A DNA stretch of 57,762 bases from Patescibacteria group bacterium UBA6489 (GTDB lineage: Bacteria > Patescibacteriota > Gracilibacteria > BD1-5 > UBA6164), in the NCBI GenBank assembly GCA_002435385.1, contig DJMN01000049.1, positions 1 to 57,762 of the forward strand, read 5' to 3'. The notes under the pieces were generated by a model that made no database searches, was not told the origin of the DNA, and saw nothing but the letters and a program-made list of their open reading frames with translations. Numbering within the stretch: the first letter of the stretch is position 1; each line of letters begins with the position of its first letter. The position numbers and the translations under genes are program-made. This document shows, piece after piece, positions 1 to 12,264 of the stretch.

Positions 1-129
1 ATCATAATTATTTCTGTAAATTCTTGGTATTACATTTTTGCAATAACAAAAATTGCACTTCGTATTACAATCTGCATTTACATATAACATTTGTATTATA
101 CAAATAAGTAACCAATGGTCAAAATTAAT

Positions 130-159
130 TTGACTTTTATCAATAAAATCACATACTAT
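130..159 (+). promoter_or_regulatory. Candidate sigma-70-type promoter of the transglutaminase-like gene
   Basis: TTGACT (130-135) and TACTAT (154-159) are separated by 18 bases, about 25 bases before the start codon at 185. The rest of positions 1-184 is AT-rich and shows no gene that I can support. Confidence 0.45.
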
Positions 160-184
160 AGAAATAACTAAATAAAATTAATAA

Positions 185-1621
185 ATGAAAACTAGTTTTT
201 TAGCAGAAGCTTTAGATCAATATCTGGATAATAATCCATATTCAGATTTCCGTCCAAAATTATCAGCTGTAATAGAAAGAATTAGAATAAAAGCCAAAGA
301 ATGACTTAATTTAAATCTATATACAAAGAAAAAAATATGAGAATACACAACAATACCTAATTTAGCAAAGTCTTGGCATAGACCTCAAAGATTTCTTCCA
401 GAATTAGAGAGTCCTGAAAAATTAGATAAAATTGGAGCTATAAAAAATCAAAAATCTTGATTTATGGTTTACCAAAAGTTCTGTGACTATAACTCATTCT
501 TACAATTGTTCTGTGATGATTATGATTCAAAAAAATTAATAGAATATATTCCTTGAAAAATAGAAAATAAGTATTGAATCAAAAATACATTCTCTTGTAG
601 GGTAACTAAATGAATAACTCCTATTCCATTTTTTAGTTGTTGTGAACTTGATATTAGTTCTCTTCCTAAAGATATAAAAATTTGAGTGGATAAAACATGA
701 GTATTTTATGTAGAAAATAATTGATTTGAGCAAGAAATAAATATAGATTTTTATGAGTGAGAAAAAATAAATACAACTAAACCAAGAGAAGTTGAAAGAA
801 AAAAAATCTTAGATTGAGTTAATCTTTCTCTTGAAACTAAAAACTTGATAGAAGAATTAAAAGAATCTTGAATTTCTATTGCTCAAAAGATTGAAAAGGC
901 TAGCGACTACATAAGATCTAAAACATCATATTCATTATCTTCCCAATGGGATTTATGGTGAGAAAATCCAGATTCTAATTATTTAGAAAAGCTTGATAAG
1001 TCAGAAAAGCTTGATTGTACGTCTTCTGCAAAATTACTATTTGCTATTCTTAGAGATATTTGAATCCCTTGTAGGCTTTGTTGCTGATTTATTTTATCTG
1101 AAAAAAATACTAAAATAGATAACTCTCAAAGTAAAAAATGAATATTTAACTCAGAAACCATCTTAGAAAATAATCAAAAACATCTTTTTGTTGAGGCATA
1201 TGATGAGGAAAATGGAGTTTGGTTGGAGGTTGATCCTACTCCTTATAAAAAAGAACATAAAGAAGAATGAGTATGATGACATATAGAAAATCTAATATAT
1301 GCTAGAGTTGATAATTTTTATTATAATAATAAATTTGATATGAATATCTTTTCTCCTAATGTTAGAGACTGGTATGTAAGACTACTTCAGATATTATCTA
1401 TGAAATATACCCATGATTTAGATAATTATGATTATAATAAATACATAGATGAAATTCCTAAAATCATACAGCTTTTTATAATGAATTCTGCTAGTGTATT
1501 AAAGAACTGAAATATGACTCATTTACATTTACCAGAAAAAGTTGCTTGTGTGTTTAGTAAATATATTAGAAAATGTAAGAGTGATTGAAGAGGATATTTT
1601 TGAGGATTTGGAATAACTTAA
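185..1621 (+). CDS. Transglutaminase-like domain protein
   Basis: A 478-aa protein read with UGA=Gly; ATG start, TAA stop. The transglutaminase/papain-like core lies in the second half. The candidate catalytic Cys is in DCTSSAKLLFAILRDIGIP (near residue 278), followed by HLFVEAYDEENGVWLEVDPT (near 333-352), which supplies the His and Asp. The spacing and the GIPCR element fit the bacterial transglutaminase-like family (peptidase, amidase or crosslinking activities). No signal peptide or membrane helix is evident, so it may act in the cytoplasm. The roughly 230 N-terminal residues are unrecognised. It ends 4 bases inside the convergent neighbour. The substrate is unknown. Confidence 0.72.
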
Positions 1622-3291
1622 TCAAGCCTTGCTCCCTCTGTAACATTTAATTCTCCTTTCTCAATAATCTCTTTTATAATTTCTGAACTTAACATTTTTC
1701 TTTCTGCTACAATTGGATTAAGCTCTTCATCATCTGTTGGAACTCTCTGTAGATCTTGTCATACCAACTCAACAAGTGCACCTTTTGAGTGTATTCTAGG
1801 GGCTATTCTTAGAGTAACTTCTCATTTATCATCTTTCTCTAATGCAATAGTATATCAAAGGTTAGGAAAAGGTATAACTCTTGATTTTTCTTCATCTATT
1901 CATTTATATCTTCTACTATATAATCAGACTCTGTATTCAACTTCCCTTCTCAACATTCACTCTATTAATCAAATAAAGAGTTCTTTATTATTCTCTATGA
2001 TTTTAGAAAGCTTTGGTTCCTTATATTTTATTTTTTTTAATATATTCTTTGTTTTTTTAGGAATATATCATCCCTTTATTATATCCTCTTTTATATCTAT
2101 CTTTGATATATCTAAGTCTTCTATAAGCTTTACAATAAGATCATATTCTTCCCAAAATTTTTCTGTTCTAAGACTTCATTTTTTTACTCTAAAAGAGATT
2201 CATTGTCTTGTTAAATCATTTTTTGTATTGTCAAGAGGTTCTAATGTCTCAAAGTCTATATCTCACCAATCAAATTTATATTTACAAAGAAGCTCAGAAA
2301 CATATCTATCATGATAGTTTTCCTCCTGCTCAGGAGATAGTTTAACTTTTTCTTCTCATATTTCTATTTCTGAACAATGAGTATGATGTGCATCTAAACT
2401 TTGTCAGTTTGCTCAACCATCCCTTCATGTATTAGGACTTCAATCTGCTCTAACTCTTGTTCAGTTGTGTCAAGCTGCTAGTATGCATCATTTCCTAGGT
2501 TTATTATTTTCTATAAATTCTGTTTGTATTATTTGTACATCTCTTTGCTTTCCCTCTTCTCACATTTCTTTAAAGTCTCACCGTGCAGATGGAGTAAATT
2601 CTCAGATTTGGTCATTTAAAGAAATATATTTTTCTCAATCCTTAGTATCAACCTTAAAGTTTACATCTATTCAATAAAAATTAGTCTTCAAAAAATTTAC
2701 AAACTTTTTAATTTTTAATGAAACTCTTTCGTTAGGGTTTATATCTCATAAGTTTGAAAAAGAAGACTTTCTCTTCAATACTCAACACATAAGATCCTGT
2801 GTAAAATTTTCCTTAATTTGTATATGATGAAAATCCTGTTTTACATTGTCCTTTATTCTTTCTATTCCCCAAGAAGGTTGTATATTTCAACAATCTCCAA
2901 TTCATAATTTAGTTAAAATATCATTTAGTGTATCATCTAAAGAAAAATTATACTTTTTATTATTCCAGACGATTTCCATTGATATAGGAATCTTAGGTAG
3001 AGTCAAGAAATCTCTTTTTCAATAAGGAGCTTGTTTTCCCATAAATATAATTCCACTTAATGTTGTGAAAATACCACAATCTGCTGTATATTCTATATAG
3101 TTACCAAAAGAACACCGATCTCTATAATCAAAGACTTTTAACTCATGTTTTTCTGTATCTTTTATGTCACTAGCGGGGTGTTTTCGGGTTGTCTCTACTC
3201 TAGTTGCTGTTACCTCTATTTTTGGGAATGATTTCATTATTTTTTTTAAACTATAATTTGTAATTTGAAGTACTGTGTCCAAATTCTTCAT
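1618..3291 (-). CDS. Unrecognised 557-aa protein
   Basis: One minus-strand frame without TAA/TAG from ATG at 3291 to TAA at 1618, using many UGA glycines. I do not recognise the family. A Gly/Asp/His/Cys-rich stretch in the middle (about residues 278-315) contains TRVRADGSPNTGRDGG and then DAHHTHCSEIEI, which looks like a conserved and possibly metal-binding or catalytic segment. The region before it has mixed alpha/beta character; the C-terminal third is charged and probably helical. No signal peptide or membrane span is seen. It is convergent with the transglutaminase-like gene and overlaps its stop by 4 bp. Upstream on the other strand starts the LCP gene. It is probably cytoplasmic; no function is assigned. 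Confidence 0.6.
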
Positions 3292-3511
3292 ATTTTAAAC
3301 ACTTTTTCTAAAAGTCAATACACGCAAACAACTTTTTCATAAAATTCTCTCTAAATCATTTTTTCTCTCATAATTTTTAATCCTGCTTTTCTTATTTTTT
3401 TTTGATAAAAAATAGTTTTTGTTTATAATCTTGTCCGTGATAATTTTAGCATTTAAAAAATACTTAGTGTCTAAAAAAACAAAAGAAATAAAAGAAAACA
3501 ATAAATGAAAA

Positions 3512-4897
3512 ATGAAAAATAGGCTTATTTTAGAAATAGTAGGAATTGTTTCTATTTTTTTTATATTTATGCTTTGAGCTTCTCTTGCTAGATTTATTGA
3601 ATGAATGGAATTTGATCTTTTAAATGTGTCTATTTGAGATGCTGCGAGTCTTATTTCAGATGATAATACCTCTACTGGAAGTACTAAAAATAACGAAAAT
3701 GAAATAAAAGAAGAAAAAATTAATGTTTTATTGGTATGAAGATGATGATGAAACCATGATGCTCCTAACCTAACTGATACAATGATACTTTGAAGTTTAA
3801 ACCTCAAGGATAAAACCATTTCAATGTTATCTATTCCTAGAGATCTTTATGTAGAATTTCCAGAAAAATGATGAAGATGAAAAATAAACCAAATATATAG
3901 TGCCTTTTTGTGGAAAGGAGAAGATTATGCTATGGATAAATTAAAGGAAAAAATTACAGATATAACTTGAGAAAAAATAGATTATTATGCGAATGTTGAC
4001 TTTAAATGATTTACAGACATAATAGATATACTTTGATGAGTTGAAATTACTGTTCCTAAAACTTTCATAGATAGACAATATCCTTTAGGAAACTGATATA
4101 CAACTTTTATGTTAAAAAAGTGAACTTGGACCTTAGATTGAGAAGTTGCTTTAAAATACATTAGGAGTAGGCATTCAACTAGTGATTTTGATAGAAGTTT
4201 AAGACAACAACAAGTACTTGCCGCTATCAAAAAGCAATTAAAGGAGTTAGGATACTTTAAAGATATATGAAAAATAAAAGACTTGTTCTTAAGTTTAAAT
4301 AAAAATGTAAAAACAGATATAGAAATAACTACTATGTTAAAGATTTGAAAATTTATGAAACAGAATGAAGTTAGTATGGTTCCTTCATTCAATCTAAATA
4401 ATTCTTGTATGTATTGAGAAAATAATAGTTGTTTGAAGTGATGATTTCTATATGTTCCTCAACAAGAACTTTTTGATAATATGAGTGTTTTATTAGTTGA
4501 ATGAAGCAATAAGTATAATCTTAATAATTATGAAGTTTTAAACAAGTATGCTTACAACATATTTAACAATCCAAAAGCATTTTTGGAGAATTATGAGATA
4601 AATATATTTAATGCATCTAAAGTTTGATGAATAGCTTGATCACTAGCTGGTAAATTGAGAAGATATTGATTTAATGTTCCAATGAATAATGCATTGTGAA
4701 ATGTGAAAGATACTGAGTATGAAAAGTCTAGGATTTATTACAATTGAATAAGTGAAGATTCAGTAACAATAAAAGTCTTAGAGGAATTTCTAGGCATTGA
4801 GTCTAAGAAAATGGATGCTCCAGTTTATAGTGAAAATGAAGGAGTGAAAATTGAAATAGTTTTATGAGATGACTATAAAGAAGTTTTAGATAAATAA
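3512..4897 (+). CDS. LytR-CpsA-Psr (LCP) family protein
   Basis: A 461-aa protein with an N-terminal membrane helix (about residues 5-22), a short acidic linker and an LCP domain. Visible LCP marks are NVLLVGRGGG, the TDTMILGSLN segment, SIPRDLYVEF, and the Arg-rich stretch RSRHSTSDFDRSLRQQQ, which in this family binds the pyrophosphate of polyprenyl carriers. The C-terminal part (about 335-450), with NASKVGGIAGSLAGKL and the residues after it, resembles the LytR_C domain. LCP enzymes attach glycopolymers to peptidoglycan outside the membrane. Seven bases separate it from the following GT51 gene, so an operon is likely. The start was chosen at 3512 because the upstream ATG at 3505 meets TAG after five codons. 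Confidence 0.9.
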
Positions 4898-4903
4898 GGT
4901 TAT

Positions 4904-5956
4904 ATGAATTTAAAGAAAGTAGTTAAAATTTTATTGAAGATTTTTATATATTTCACAATTATTGCTACTATAGTACTAGCAATAATTGTTTTTCTATTTT
5001 ATAAGAAGTTTTTAGAACCTGTTCCTTCTGTGGTAGAGTTTAAAAATTCTATACATTTAGATAAGGAAAGTTATGTAAAATATAATGATGTAAGTAAAAA
5101 TATAATTAATGCTATTGTTGCATCTGAAGATAAGTACTTCTTTACAAGACTAAAATGAAATGCAAAAAATTTAGCGAGAGTAATTTTATACAAACTAGAG
5201 GATAGAAAGGCAAAAATAGAGTTTGGTTCTATTATAACTCAACAACTTATAAGAAATACATATATAATAAATGAAACTAGTATAGAAAGAGATATAAAGT
5301 TAATGTTTTTATATTATAAGATTGAAACAGAGCTAAGTAGAGAGGAAATTATAGAACTATATCTAAATAGTATTTATTTCTGAAGTAATACTCAAGGTAT
5401 AGAACAAGCTTCAGAGAAATTTTTCGGAAAAGATTCAAAAGATTTATGAATTTTAGAATCTTCAATACTTGCTTCTCTTCCAAAAGCTCCTAGTTATTAT
5501 TCTCCATATAATAATTATGAAAGACTTATGGGGTATCCTTATACATACCAATGAACTGAAAATGAATATGATAAAATATTTGAAGATAAAATTTTAACAA
5601 AGGATGATATTGAAAAACAAAGAGACTCTCTAATTCTATTGAAAAATTATATCAATAATTTTGAATTAACATCTATTTCAGAGAAAAAAGCAAAATTATG
5701 TTGATTAGATAAGAGAAAAATGAATGAAAAAATAATTATTGATAATAATGGATGTTCTATTATTGATTATTCTGATTTATTAAATATAATTAACTCAATA
5801 AAAATAGAACAAAAAGAAAATATTTTTATTGCATACCATATTTGAAGGAAAGATTTTATTTTACAGAGAATGCTTGAAGATAATTATATAACTTTTGATG
5901 ATTATAAGAAAGCATTAATTGAATCTTTTGCTTATGAGTTTAAAAAAATTAATTAA
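4904..5956 (+). CDS. GT51 peptidoglycan glycosyltransferase without transpeptidase domain
   Basis: A 350-aa membrane protein: one helix (about residues 7-30), then a GT51 glycosyltransferase domain. The first catalytic Glu motif is ASEDKYFF (residues 71-78); the second conserved block is GSIITQQLIRNTYI (about 107-120); SREEIIELYLN and FFGKDSKDL follow. It stops where the next gene continues into linker and transpeptidase, so it is a monofunctional-type enzyme. It is strikingly similar to the N-terminal third of the gene 12 bp downstream (shared KLCGLDK/SLCGLDK, SIIDYSDLLN and RKDFILQRMLEDNYI segments), which suggests tandem duplication followed by loss of the C-terminal domain. The canonical HxG after EDxxFF is altered (RLKGN), which may affect activity. 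Confidence 0.85.
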
Positions 5957-5968
5957 TAATATTTGCTT

Positions 5969-8900
5969 ATGGTTTTTAGAAAAAAAGTACCTCCTAGAAG
6001 GACATTAAAAAATAGATATACAAGAAAATATAATAAAAATAAATTTATAAAGAAAAAATTTTCGATAGGAAAGATTTTTGTTAGATTTGTGCTATTTGTA
6101 GTACTCTTTTTAACTGTATGAGGAGCATTAGCCTGAATTATTTTGTATCAAAAATATTTAAAGCCATTGCCATCTGTAAATGATCTTGGTGATTTAAAGA
6201 TTTCGGAAGCTTCTATTATTTATGATAGAGAGTGAAATGAATTGTATAAAATATATAAAGAAAATAGAACTTATATAGATTATGAGAAGATAAATAAAAA
6301 TATGGTAAATGCTCTAGTAGCATGAGAAGATAAAAGATTCTTTGTAAATCCTTGAATAGATTTTATTTGAATGGTTAGAGCTGTTCTATATTATGCTATA
6401 GGGAAAAGTGCAAAAATTGAATGAACTTCAACTATATCTCAACAACTTATAAGAAATACTGTTATAACAAACGAAAGAAGTATTGAAAGAAAAATAAAAG
6501 AAATGTATTTATCATACAAAATAAATAAATGACTAAGTAAAGAAAAAATACTTGAGTTATATCTAAACAAGATAGAATTTTGAAGTAATGCTTATGGTAT
6601 AGAGCAAGCATCAAAAACATTTTTTGGAAAAAGTGCAAAAGACTTATGAATTTTAGAATCTTCGATACTTGCTTCTCTTCCAAAATGACCAAGCGAATAT
6701 TCTCCTTATCGTCATCCTGATAGACTTTTATGATATCCTTATACATATAGTGGAGCTCTTACAGAAGAAGAATGAGAACATGTTTCTAAAATTTTAACAG
6801 AAGCAGATGCAGAAGAGCAACAAAATTCTCTTGAATTATTAGAAAATTATATTGATGGTTTTAGTATAAATCCTATCTCAGATTCAAAAGCTAGTTTATG
6901 TTGACTTGATAAAGAGAAAATGAAAAATAATCTTACTATTGATAGTAAAGGTTGTTCTATTATTGATTATTCTGATTTATTAAACATATTAAATGCTATC
7001 AGAATAAAACAAGATAATGATATCTCAATTGAATATCAAACTTGAAGAAAAGACTTTATACTTCAAAGAATGCTTGAGGATAATTACATAAATTTTGATG
7101 AATATAAAAAGTCATTGATAGATTCTTTTGCTTATAAGTTTGAAGAAACAAAAGAAAAAATCAAGTATCCTCATTTCGTGTTTTACGTAAAAGAATACTT
7201 AGAAGAGAAATATGGAGAAGATATGGTTGCCAGATGAGGTCTTAGAATCTATACAACTATAGATCCAGTTCTACAAGATAAAGCAGAAGAATTAGTAGCT
7301 AAACAAGCTGCTCAGAATGAAAGAGATTTTTGAGCTAAAGATGCAGCTTTAATAAGTTTAAATAATGAAACTGGTGAAATAGTTGCAATGGTTTGATCAA
7401 GAGATTATTTTGATGTAGAAAATATGTGAAATGTTAATGCCGTAACATCTAGATTACAACCATGATCAACATTTAAACCTTTTGTATACGCTTTAGCGAT
7501 TCAAAAGAATCCTATCTGAGATCAAACTCCTGTTTTTGATTTGAAAACAAGTTTTTCTAGAAGCTATACTCCAAACAACTTTGATTTTGCATTTATGTGA
7601 AAGATGACAATAGCCAAGGCTCTTAATCACTCTAGAAATATTCCAGCATTAAAGATGTTTTATATGGCTTGATGAGAAGAGGAAATAATAAATTTTATGA
7701 AGAAGTTATGAGTTGATTCTTTATGAGATTTCAAAAAAGAATATTTTGAGAAGTATCAAAAAGAATATAATTATTCTGTACCTATGGCTTTGGGAACATG
7801 ATTAATGACACCTCTAGAAATGGCTAAGGCCTATAGTGTATTTGCTAATATGTGACAAAAGAAAGAAATAACTCCTATTTTAAGAATAGAAGATACAAAA
7901 TGACTTGTTATAGAAGAACTGAAGAAAACTTGAAATAGTGAAGAGGTTATGTCTCCTGCTTTGGCATACATTATGAATAATATGTTGAGTAATCCTAATA
8001 ACCGTCCCCCTTCTTGGAATGGTAATTTAACATTAAGTGATAGACCTGTTGCGGCAAAGACTTGAACATCAACAAAAGAATATGGAAACGTTATTAAAGC
8101 AAGAAATCTATGGACTATGTGATATACTCCTCAATTAACAACTGTAGTTTGGGCTTGAAATAATAGTTGAAAAGAAGTGTGATTTGGTTGAAGTTGATAT
8201 AGAGCAGCATGAAATATATGGAAACCATTTATGGAATTTGCTCATAAGTGAAAGGCTGTAAAAAATTGGACAGCTCCTAGTGATTTAAAAACAGCAAAAA
8301 TTTCTAGTATATCTTGATTATTACCTGCTAAGTGAGCTGAATGATATAGTGTTTCATGAATGTTTGTAAATCTTCCTGTAGAATATGATAATAGTTTTAA
8401 AACTGTACAAGTTGATATTCTTTGTAATTGAAAGGTTACTAAAGATACTCCTCAAGCAGCTATACAAGAAGCAAAAACTCTTACTTTCCATTCTTTAAAA
8501 CCAGACAATCCAGCTTGGGAAAATCCAGTTCAAGCACGGGCTAGGTCTTGAGCATATGCAAAAGAATATTCTGTATGAAGCATCGTAATTCCAAGTAATG
8601 AAGTTTGTAAGAGAACTTCTGAAACTTTATCAGCAGAGATACTAACAAGTACAAAGGCTTGAGCAACTTTTATGAACTGATCAAACTATATAGAAATCTG
8701 ATACAAAAGCCCTGTTTCTATTATAAGACTTGATATATATGTGTGAGATACAAAAGTTTCTTCTATAAAATTATCTCCTCAAAAAGCTTGATTATATAGG
8801 TGAAATATTGATATTCCTAGTTGATTTAATTGAAGTTATAACTTAACTATAAAAACTATAAATTCTGAGTTTTATGAAAGTAGTAAAAGTATTCCTATAA

Positions 8901-9205
8901 TAGTTAATAAGAAAGTAGTTACACCTCCTGAAGTAAGTCTAACTAATCCTCCTAGTGTATTAGCTCAGTTAAACCAATGAGAAACACTTAATATTCAATG
9001 AAGTGTAAAAGAGACAGGATGAATAAAGTCTATCAACATATATGTTGATAGTAAACCTGTAAAAATTTGAATTACAGATAAAAACTTTTCATATTCACTT
9101 GGAACTAGTTGATTTTCTGTTTGAAAACATTTAGTTAGAGTTGAAGCAATAAATTCTGATTTTATGAAATGAACAAAAGATTTTGTTTTGGAAATTTTAG
9201 AATAG
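5969..9205 (+). CDS. Class A penicillin-binding protein (PBP1a-like)
   Basis: A 1078-aa bifunctional peptidoglycan synthase. A very basic N-terminal tail precedes a membrane helix (about residues 37-60). The GT51 domain has AGEDKRFF (about 117-124) and GTSTISQQLIRNTVI. The transpeptidase domain has the SxxK box in LQPGSTFKPFVYA (about 500), SRN in LNHSRNIPALKMF (about 555) and KTG in VAAKTGTSTKEYG (about 697). The last 280 residues add Cys-containing and Ig-like material (SLTNPPSVLAQLNQGE) not typical of short PBPs. Many invariant glycines of both domains are UGA codons. It follows its GT51 paralogue directly and ends in a strong terminator, so the LCP-GT51-PBP run looks like one transcription unit for envelope synthesis. 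Confidence 0.95.
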
Positions 9206-9229
9206 TGAATATAATCCTGTGATTAAAAA

Positions 9230-9263
9230 AACTTGATTTCATATATTTATATGAAATCAAGTT
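9230..9263 (+). terminator. Rho-independent-type terminator after the PBP gene
   Basis: A 15-bp inverted repeat (AACTTGATTTCATAT arm) with a 4-base loop, followed by an AT-rich T run. Confidence 0.8.
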
Positions 9264-9290
9264 AATTTATTTTATAAATAGTCATAAACT

Positions 9291-10715
9291 ATGAAAAATA
9301 CAAAAATAACAGCAACTATATGACCAGCTACTGATAACGAGGAAAGCTTAATAAAACTATATGAGGCAGGAGTTAATGTAATAAGATTTAATTTTTCTCA
9401 TGCAAACTATGATAATGTAGAAAAAATGGTTAATTTGATAAAAAAACTAAATAAAAGCTGAAAAACTAATTTGAGTTACTTACTTGATACAAAATGACCA
9501 GAAATAAGAACTTGAGTTTTAGATGAAAAAATTTCTTATAAAGCTTGAGATAAATTTAAAATATTTGTAGATGAGAGTCTGAGGTGAAAAAATGATTTAT
9601 ACTGTGATTATAAATATATAATTGATGACTTAGAAGTTTGAAATGTTATAAAAATTGATTCAGGTCTATTTGATGTAAATGTCGTTGGAAAATGAAACAC
9701 TTATCTAGAAGTTGTAGCTTTAAATGATGCTCTTATCTGAAGTAAGAGACATATAAACCTTCCTTGAGTAAGACTAAATATGCCTTGAATAACTGAGAAA
9801 GATAAAGAAGATATTCTTTGGGGGATAAAACATGGTTTTAGTTTTATTGGTGCTTCTTTTATAAGAAGAAGAGAAAATATACTTGAAATAAAAGAACTCT
9901 TAAAAGCAAATTGATGAGAACATATAAAAATTGTTTCAAAGATAGAGAATCAAGAGGCTATGGAAAATTTAGATGAGATAATTGATGAAACCGACTGAAT
10001 AATGATTGCTAGATGAGATTTGGGTATAGAAGTTCCTGTTGAAAAGATTCCTAAGTATCAATATAAAATGATACAGAAATGTAGAGAGTTAGGAAAGTTT
10101 ACGATTACGGCTACTCAAATGTTAGAAACAATGATTGATAATCCATTTCCTACTAGAGCTGAGGTTTCAGATGTTTTCAATGCTGTTATGCAAGGGACTG
10201 ATAGTTTGATGTTATCTTGAGAGACTGCTGTCTGAAAGTATCCGATAAAAACAATAGAGATGATGACTTCTATTATAAAGGAAGCTGAAAAAGTTGTTAA
10301 ACATGAACATAAAAATTTTATTCCTAGATGAAATGATCAATATTGTCCGAAAAAGATGTCTCTTATAAAAAATAGCCTTTCTATGTGAGAAGATATGTGA
10401 ATAAAAGGTATTGTCCTATTCTCAGGTTCAGGGGTAACTGCAAAAATTGTTAGTGGTTACAAACCAAATACACCAGTTTTTGCTTTTACTAATAATGAAA
10501 AAGCATTACTTTATATGAATATACTGTTAGGTATCAAACCTAGTTTGTTAGATGGATATGATAGTAATGATTATGAGAAAAATGTAGAGAATGCTAAAGA
10601 GTATCTAAAAACACAATGAAATTTTTCTTATGGTGATGAGGTATTAGTTATATATTACTCAAAATCAAAAAATTGAGCTCATGTTCCTACTATAAAAATA
10701 GAAAAAATAGGATAA
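9291..10715 (+). CDS. pyk: Pyruvate kinase
   Basis: A 474-aa protein, the normal length for the family. It converts phosphoenolpyruvate and ADP to pyruvate and ATP, the last step of glycolysis. Visible marks are KITATIGPATDNEE at the N-terminus, NFSHANYDN, LDTKGPEIRTG, the active-site block KIENQEAMENLDEII, MIARGDLGIEVPVE and ITATQMLETMIDNPFPTRAE, and the C-terminal domain with GIVLFSGSGVTAKIV. In GPATDNEE, DTKGPEIRTG and GIMIARGDLG, several invariant glycines are UGA, which is strong evidence for the code. It is a single gene with a terminator on its left and a hairpin on its right. Its presence suggests substrate-level ATP production. Confidence 0.97.
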
Positions 10716-10750
10716 TAAAATTTGATTTTTATTATTGAGATGATATAATA

Positions 10751-10797
10751 CCCCCTAAACTTCAATTTTAGAAATAAAAAAAATTGTTGTTTGGGGG
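10751..10797 (+). promoter_or_regulatory. C-rich/G-rich inverted repeat between pyk and the peroxiredoxin gene
   Basis: ACCCCCTAAAC pairs with GTTTGGGGGAT across an A-rich loop of about 25 bases. It lies 25 bases before the peroxiredoxin start and could be a pyk terminator or a leader element. There is no clear T tract, so the role is open. Confidence 0.35.
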
Positions 10798-10822
10798 ATA
10801 TTTTATTATATAAAAATTTATT

Positions 10823-11434
10823 ATGGATGAAATGCAAGAATTTAGAATTGTAAAAATAGATACTCCTGCCCCGTATTTTTCTATGCCTTATTATGATCCT
10901 ACAAGCGATGATGAGGGGGAGATTGGTTTAGAGGATTTAAAAGGTAAATGGTCTGTATTATTTTACTATCCTGCTGATTTTACTTTTGTTTGCCCTACTG
11001 AATTAAAGGATATGGCTGAGGTAAAGTCTGATTTTGATAAATTGAAAGTAGAAGTACTTGCTTGTTCTACTGACTCTATTTTTTCTCATAGAGCATGGGT
11101 TAAGTGAGAGAGACTTATGGAAGGATTTCCTTATAAGATGTTATCTGATCATAACTTAGATGTTGCAGATGCTTATAACGTATTAGATGAAAGCACTTGA
11201 ATTGCTTGAAGAGGTACTTTTATAATAGATCCTGAAGGTGTTGTTAGAGGTATTGAAATAACCTCTGGTCCATTATGAAGAAATTCTAGTGAGCTTGTTA
11301 GAAAGATTCAAGCCCTTCAATATATGAGAGAAAATCCTACCCAGGCTTGTCCTGCTAAGTGGGCTCCTGGTGCTCCTACGATAACTCCTAGTATAAAAAT
11401 TGCTGGAGAAGTTTATGAGGAGTTAAATAAGTAA
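10823..11434 (+). CDS. 2-Cys peroxiredoxin (AhpC/Prx1 type)
   Basis: A 203-aa cytoplasmic peroxidase that reduces H2O2 and organic peroxides. The peroxidatic Cys is in FYYPADFTFVCPTE (about residue 53) and the resolving Cys near the end in QACPAKWAPG (about residue 174), the classic two-Cys arrangement. The family motif GTFIIDPEGVVRGIEI is present. It uses relatively few UGA codons; those used, such as STGIAGRGTF, sit at conserved glycines. Single gene; a T-tract hairpin follows. An electron donor such as thioredoxin or AhpF is not encoded nearby. Confidence 0.95.
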
Positions 11435-11445
11435 AAAGATTTTTA

Positions 11446-11478
11446 GAAGTAAATCGTTTGATTTGCTTCTTTTTTTTT
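11446..11478 (+). terminator. Terminator after the peroxiredoxin gene
   Basis: GAAGTAAATC/GATTTGCTTC stem (one G-T pair), 4-base loop, then nine T residues. Confidence 0.88.
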
Positions 11479-11576
11479 ATCATTTAATACATAATACAAA
11501 GTTCCTTATATATAGATATAATTTTAACTTATTTTTATAAAAAACTGTTAAAATATATAAATATCTATATTGTTAT

Positions 11577-11605
11577 TTGATAAATATTTGTTTTTATTGT
11601 ACAAT
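11577..11605 (+). promoter_or_regulatory. Candidate sigma-70 promoter
   Basis: TTGATA (11577-11582), a 17-base spacer and TACAAT (11600-11605), about 30 bases before the ATG at 11636. Confidence 0.55.
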
Positions 11606-11635
11606 ATAGGTATATTATCTTTTAAAAATTATTTT

Positions 11636-12043
11636 ATGAAAAATACCAGTTGACCCCTTATAGAAGATAAATCTCCTTTAGATATTCATGATTTGGAATC
11701 TGTAATTAAGAGTTTAGAATCTGTAAATACAGAATTAGCCAAAATTCAAGAAAAAATAGCCGAAATTCAAAAAAGATGAGATTTTAGCAGAATAGCTGAG
11801 GAGTTATACTTAAAAGAAAAAAGAAAAAAGCTTAGAGACCTAACTGACCTTCTTCAAGAATTAACTATAGCTGAAGAAAAAATAACTAATATTCAAAAAA
11901 GATGAGATAATAACACAAATCCTGAAGAAGTATATTTCAAAAATAAGAGAAAGGATCTCAGAAAACTAATACAAGAAAAACAAGAAGGTGGTGTAAAAAA
12001 AGAATCTGGTTATGTATCTGGTAAAGTTGCAAAATTAGTATAA
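11636..12043 (+). CDS. Small coiled-coil protein with an internal duplication
   Basis: A 135-aa, highly charged, helical protein of no family that I recognise. It contains two copies of a roughly 43-residue unit: KIAEIQKRGDFSRIAEELYL with KEKRKKLRDL, and KITNIQKRGDNNTNPEEVYF with KNKRKDLRKL. Heptad-like spacing of Leu/Ile predicts a coiled coil. There is no signal peptide or membrane segment. It has its own promoter and terminator, so it is a single-gene unit. A structural or scaffold role is possible, but this is inference. Confidence 0.72.
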
Positions 12044-12081
12044 ATACACTAAATATACATTTAGCTTATTATGATATCTAA

Positions 12082-12113
12082 AAAAACCAAAGCAAAATTG
12101 TTTTGGTTTTTTA
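12082..12113 (+). terminator. Terminator after the coiled-coil gene
   Basis: AAAACCAAA/TTTTGGTTTT stem with a short loop, followed by T residues. Confidence 0.75.
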
Positions 12114-12212
12114 TTTTTGTTATAATTTCTAAGGCTATAAACTAATTTTTCTATATATTAAAAGCTGATATCATCAGTAAATAGTTTGTTATTTAGAAAA
12201 ATTTTTCGAAAT

Positions 12213-12240
12213 AAAAAACTAGCCTTTATTTCAAGACTAG
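12213..12240 (-). terminator. Terminator of the minus-strand YtxH-like gene
   Basis: Read on the minus strand, CTAGTC pairs with GGCTAG (one wobble) around a 10-base loop and is followed by six T. Confidence 0.6.
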
Positions 12241-12264
12241 CTTCACATCTTCTAAAAACCAAAA

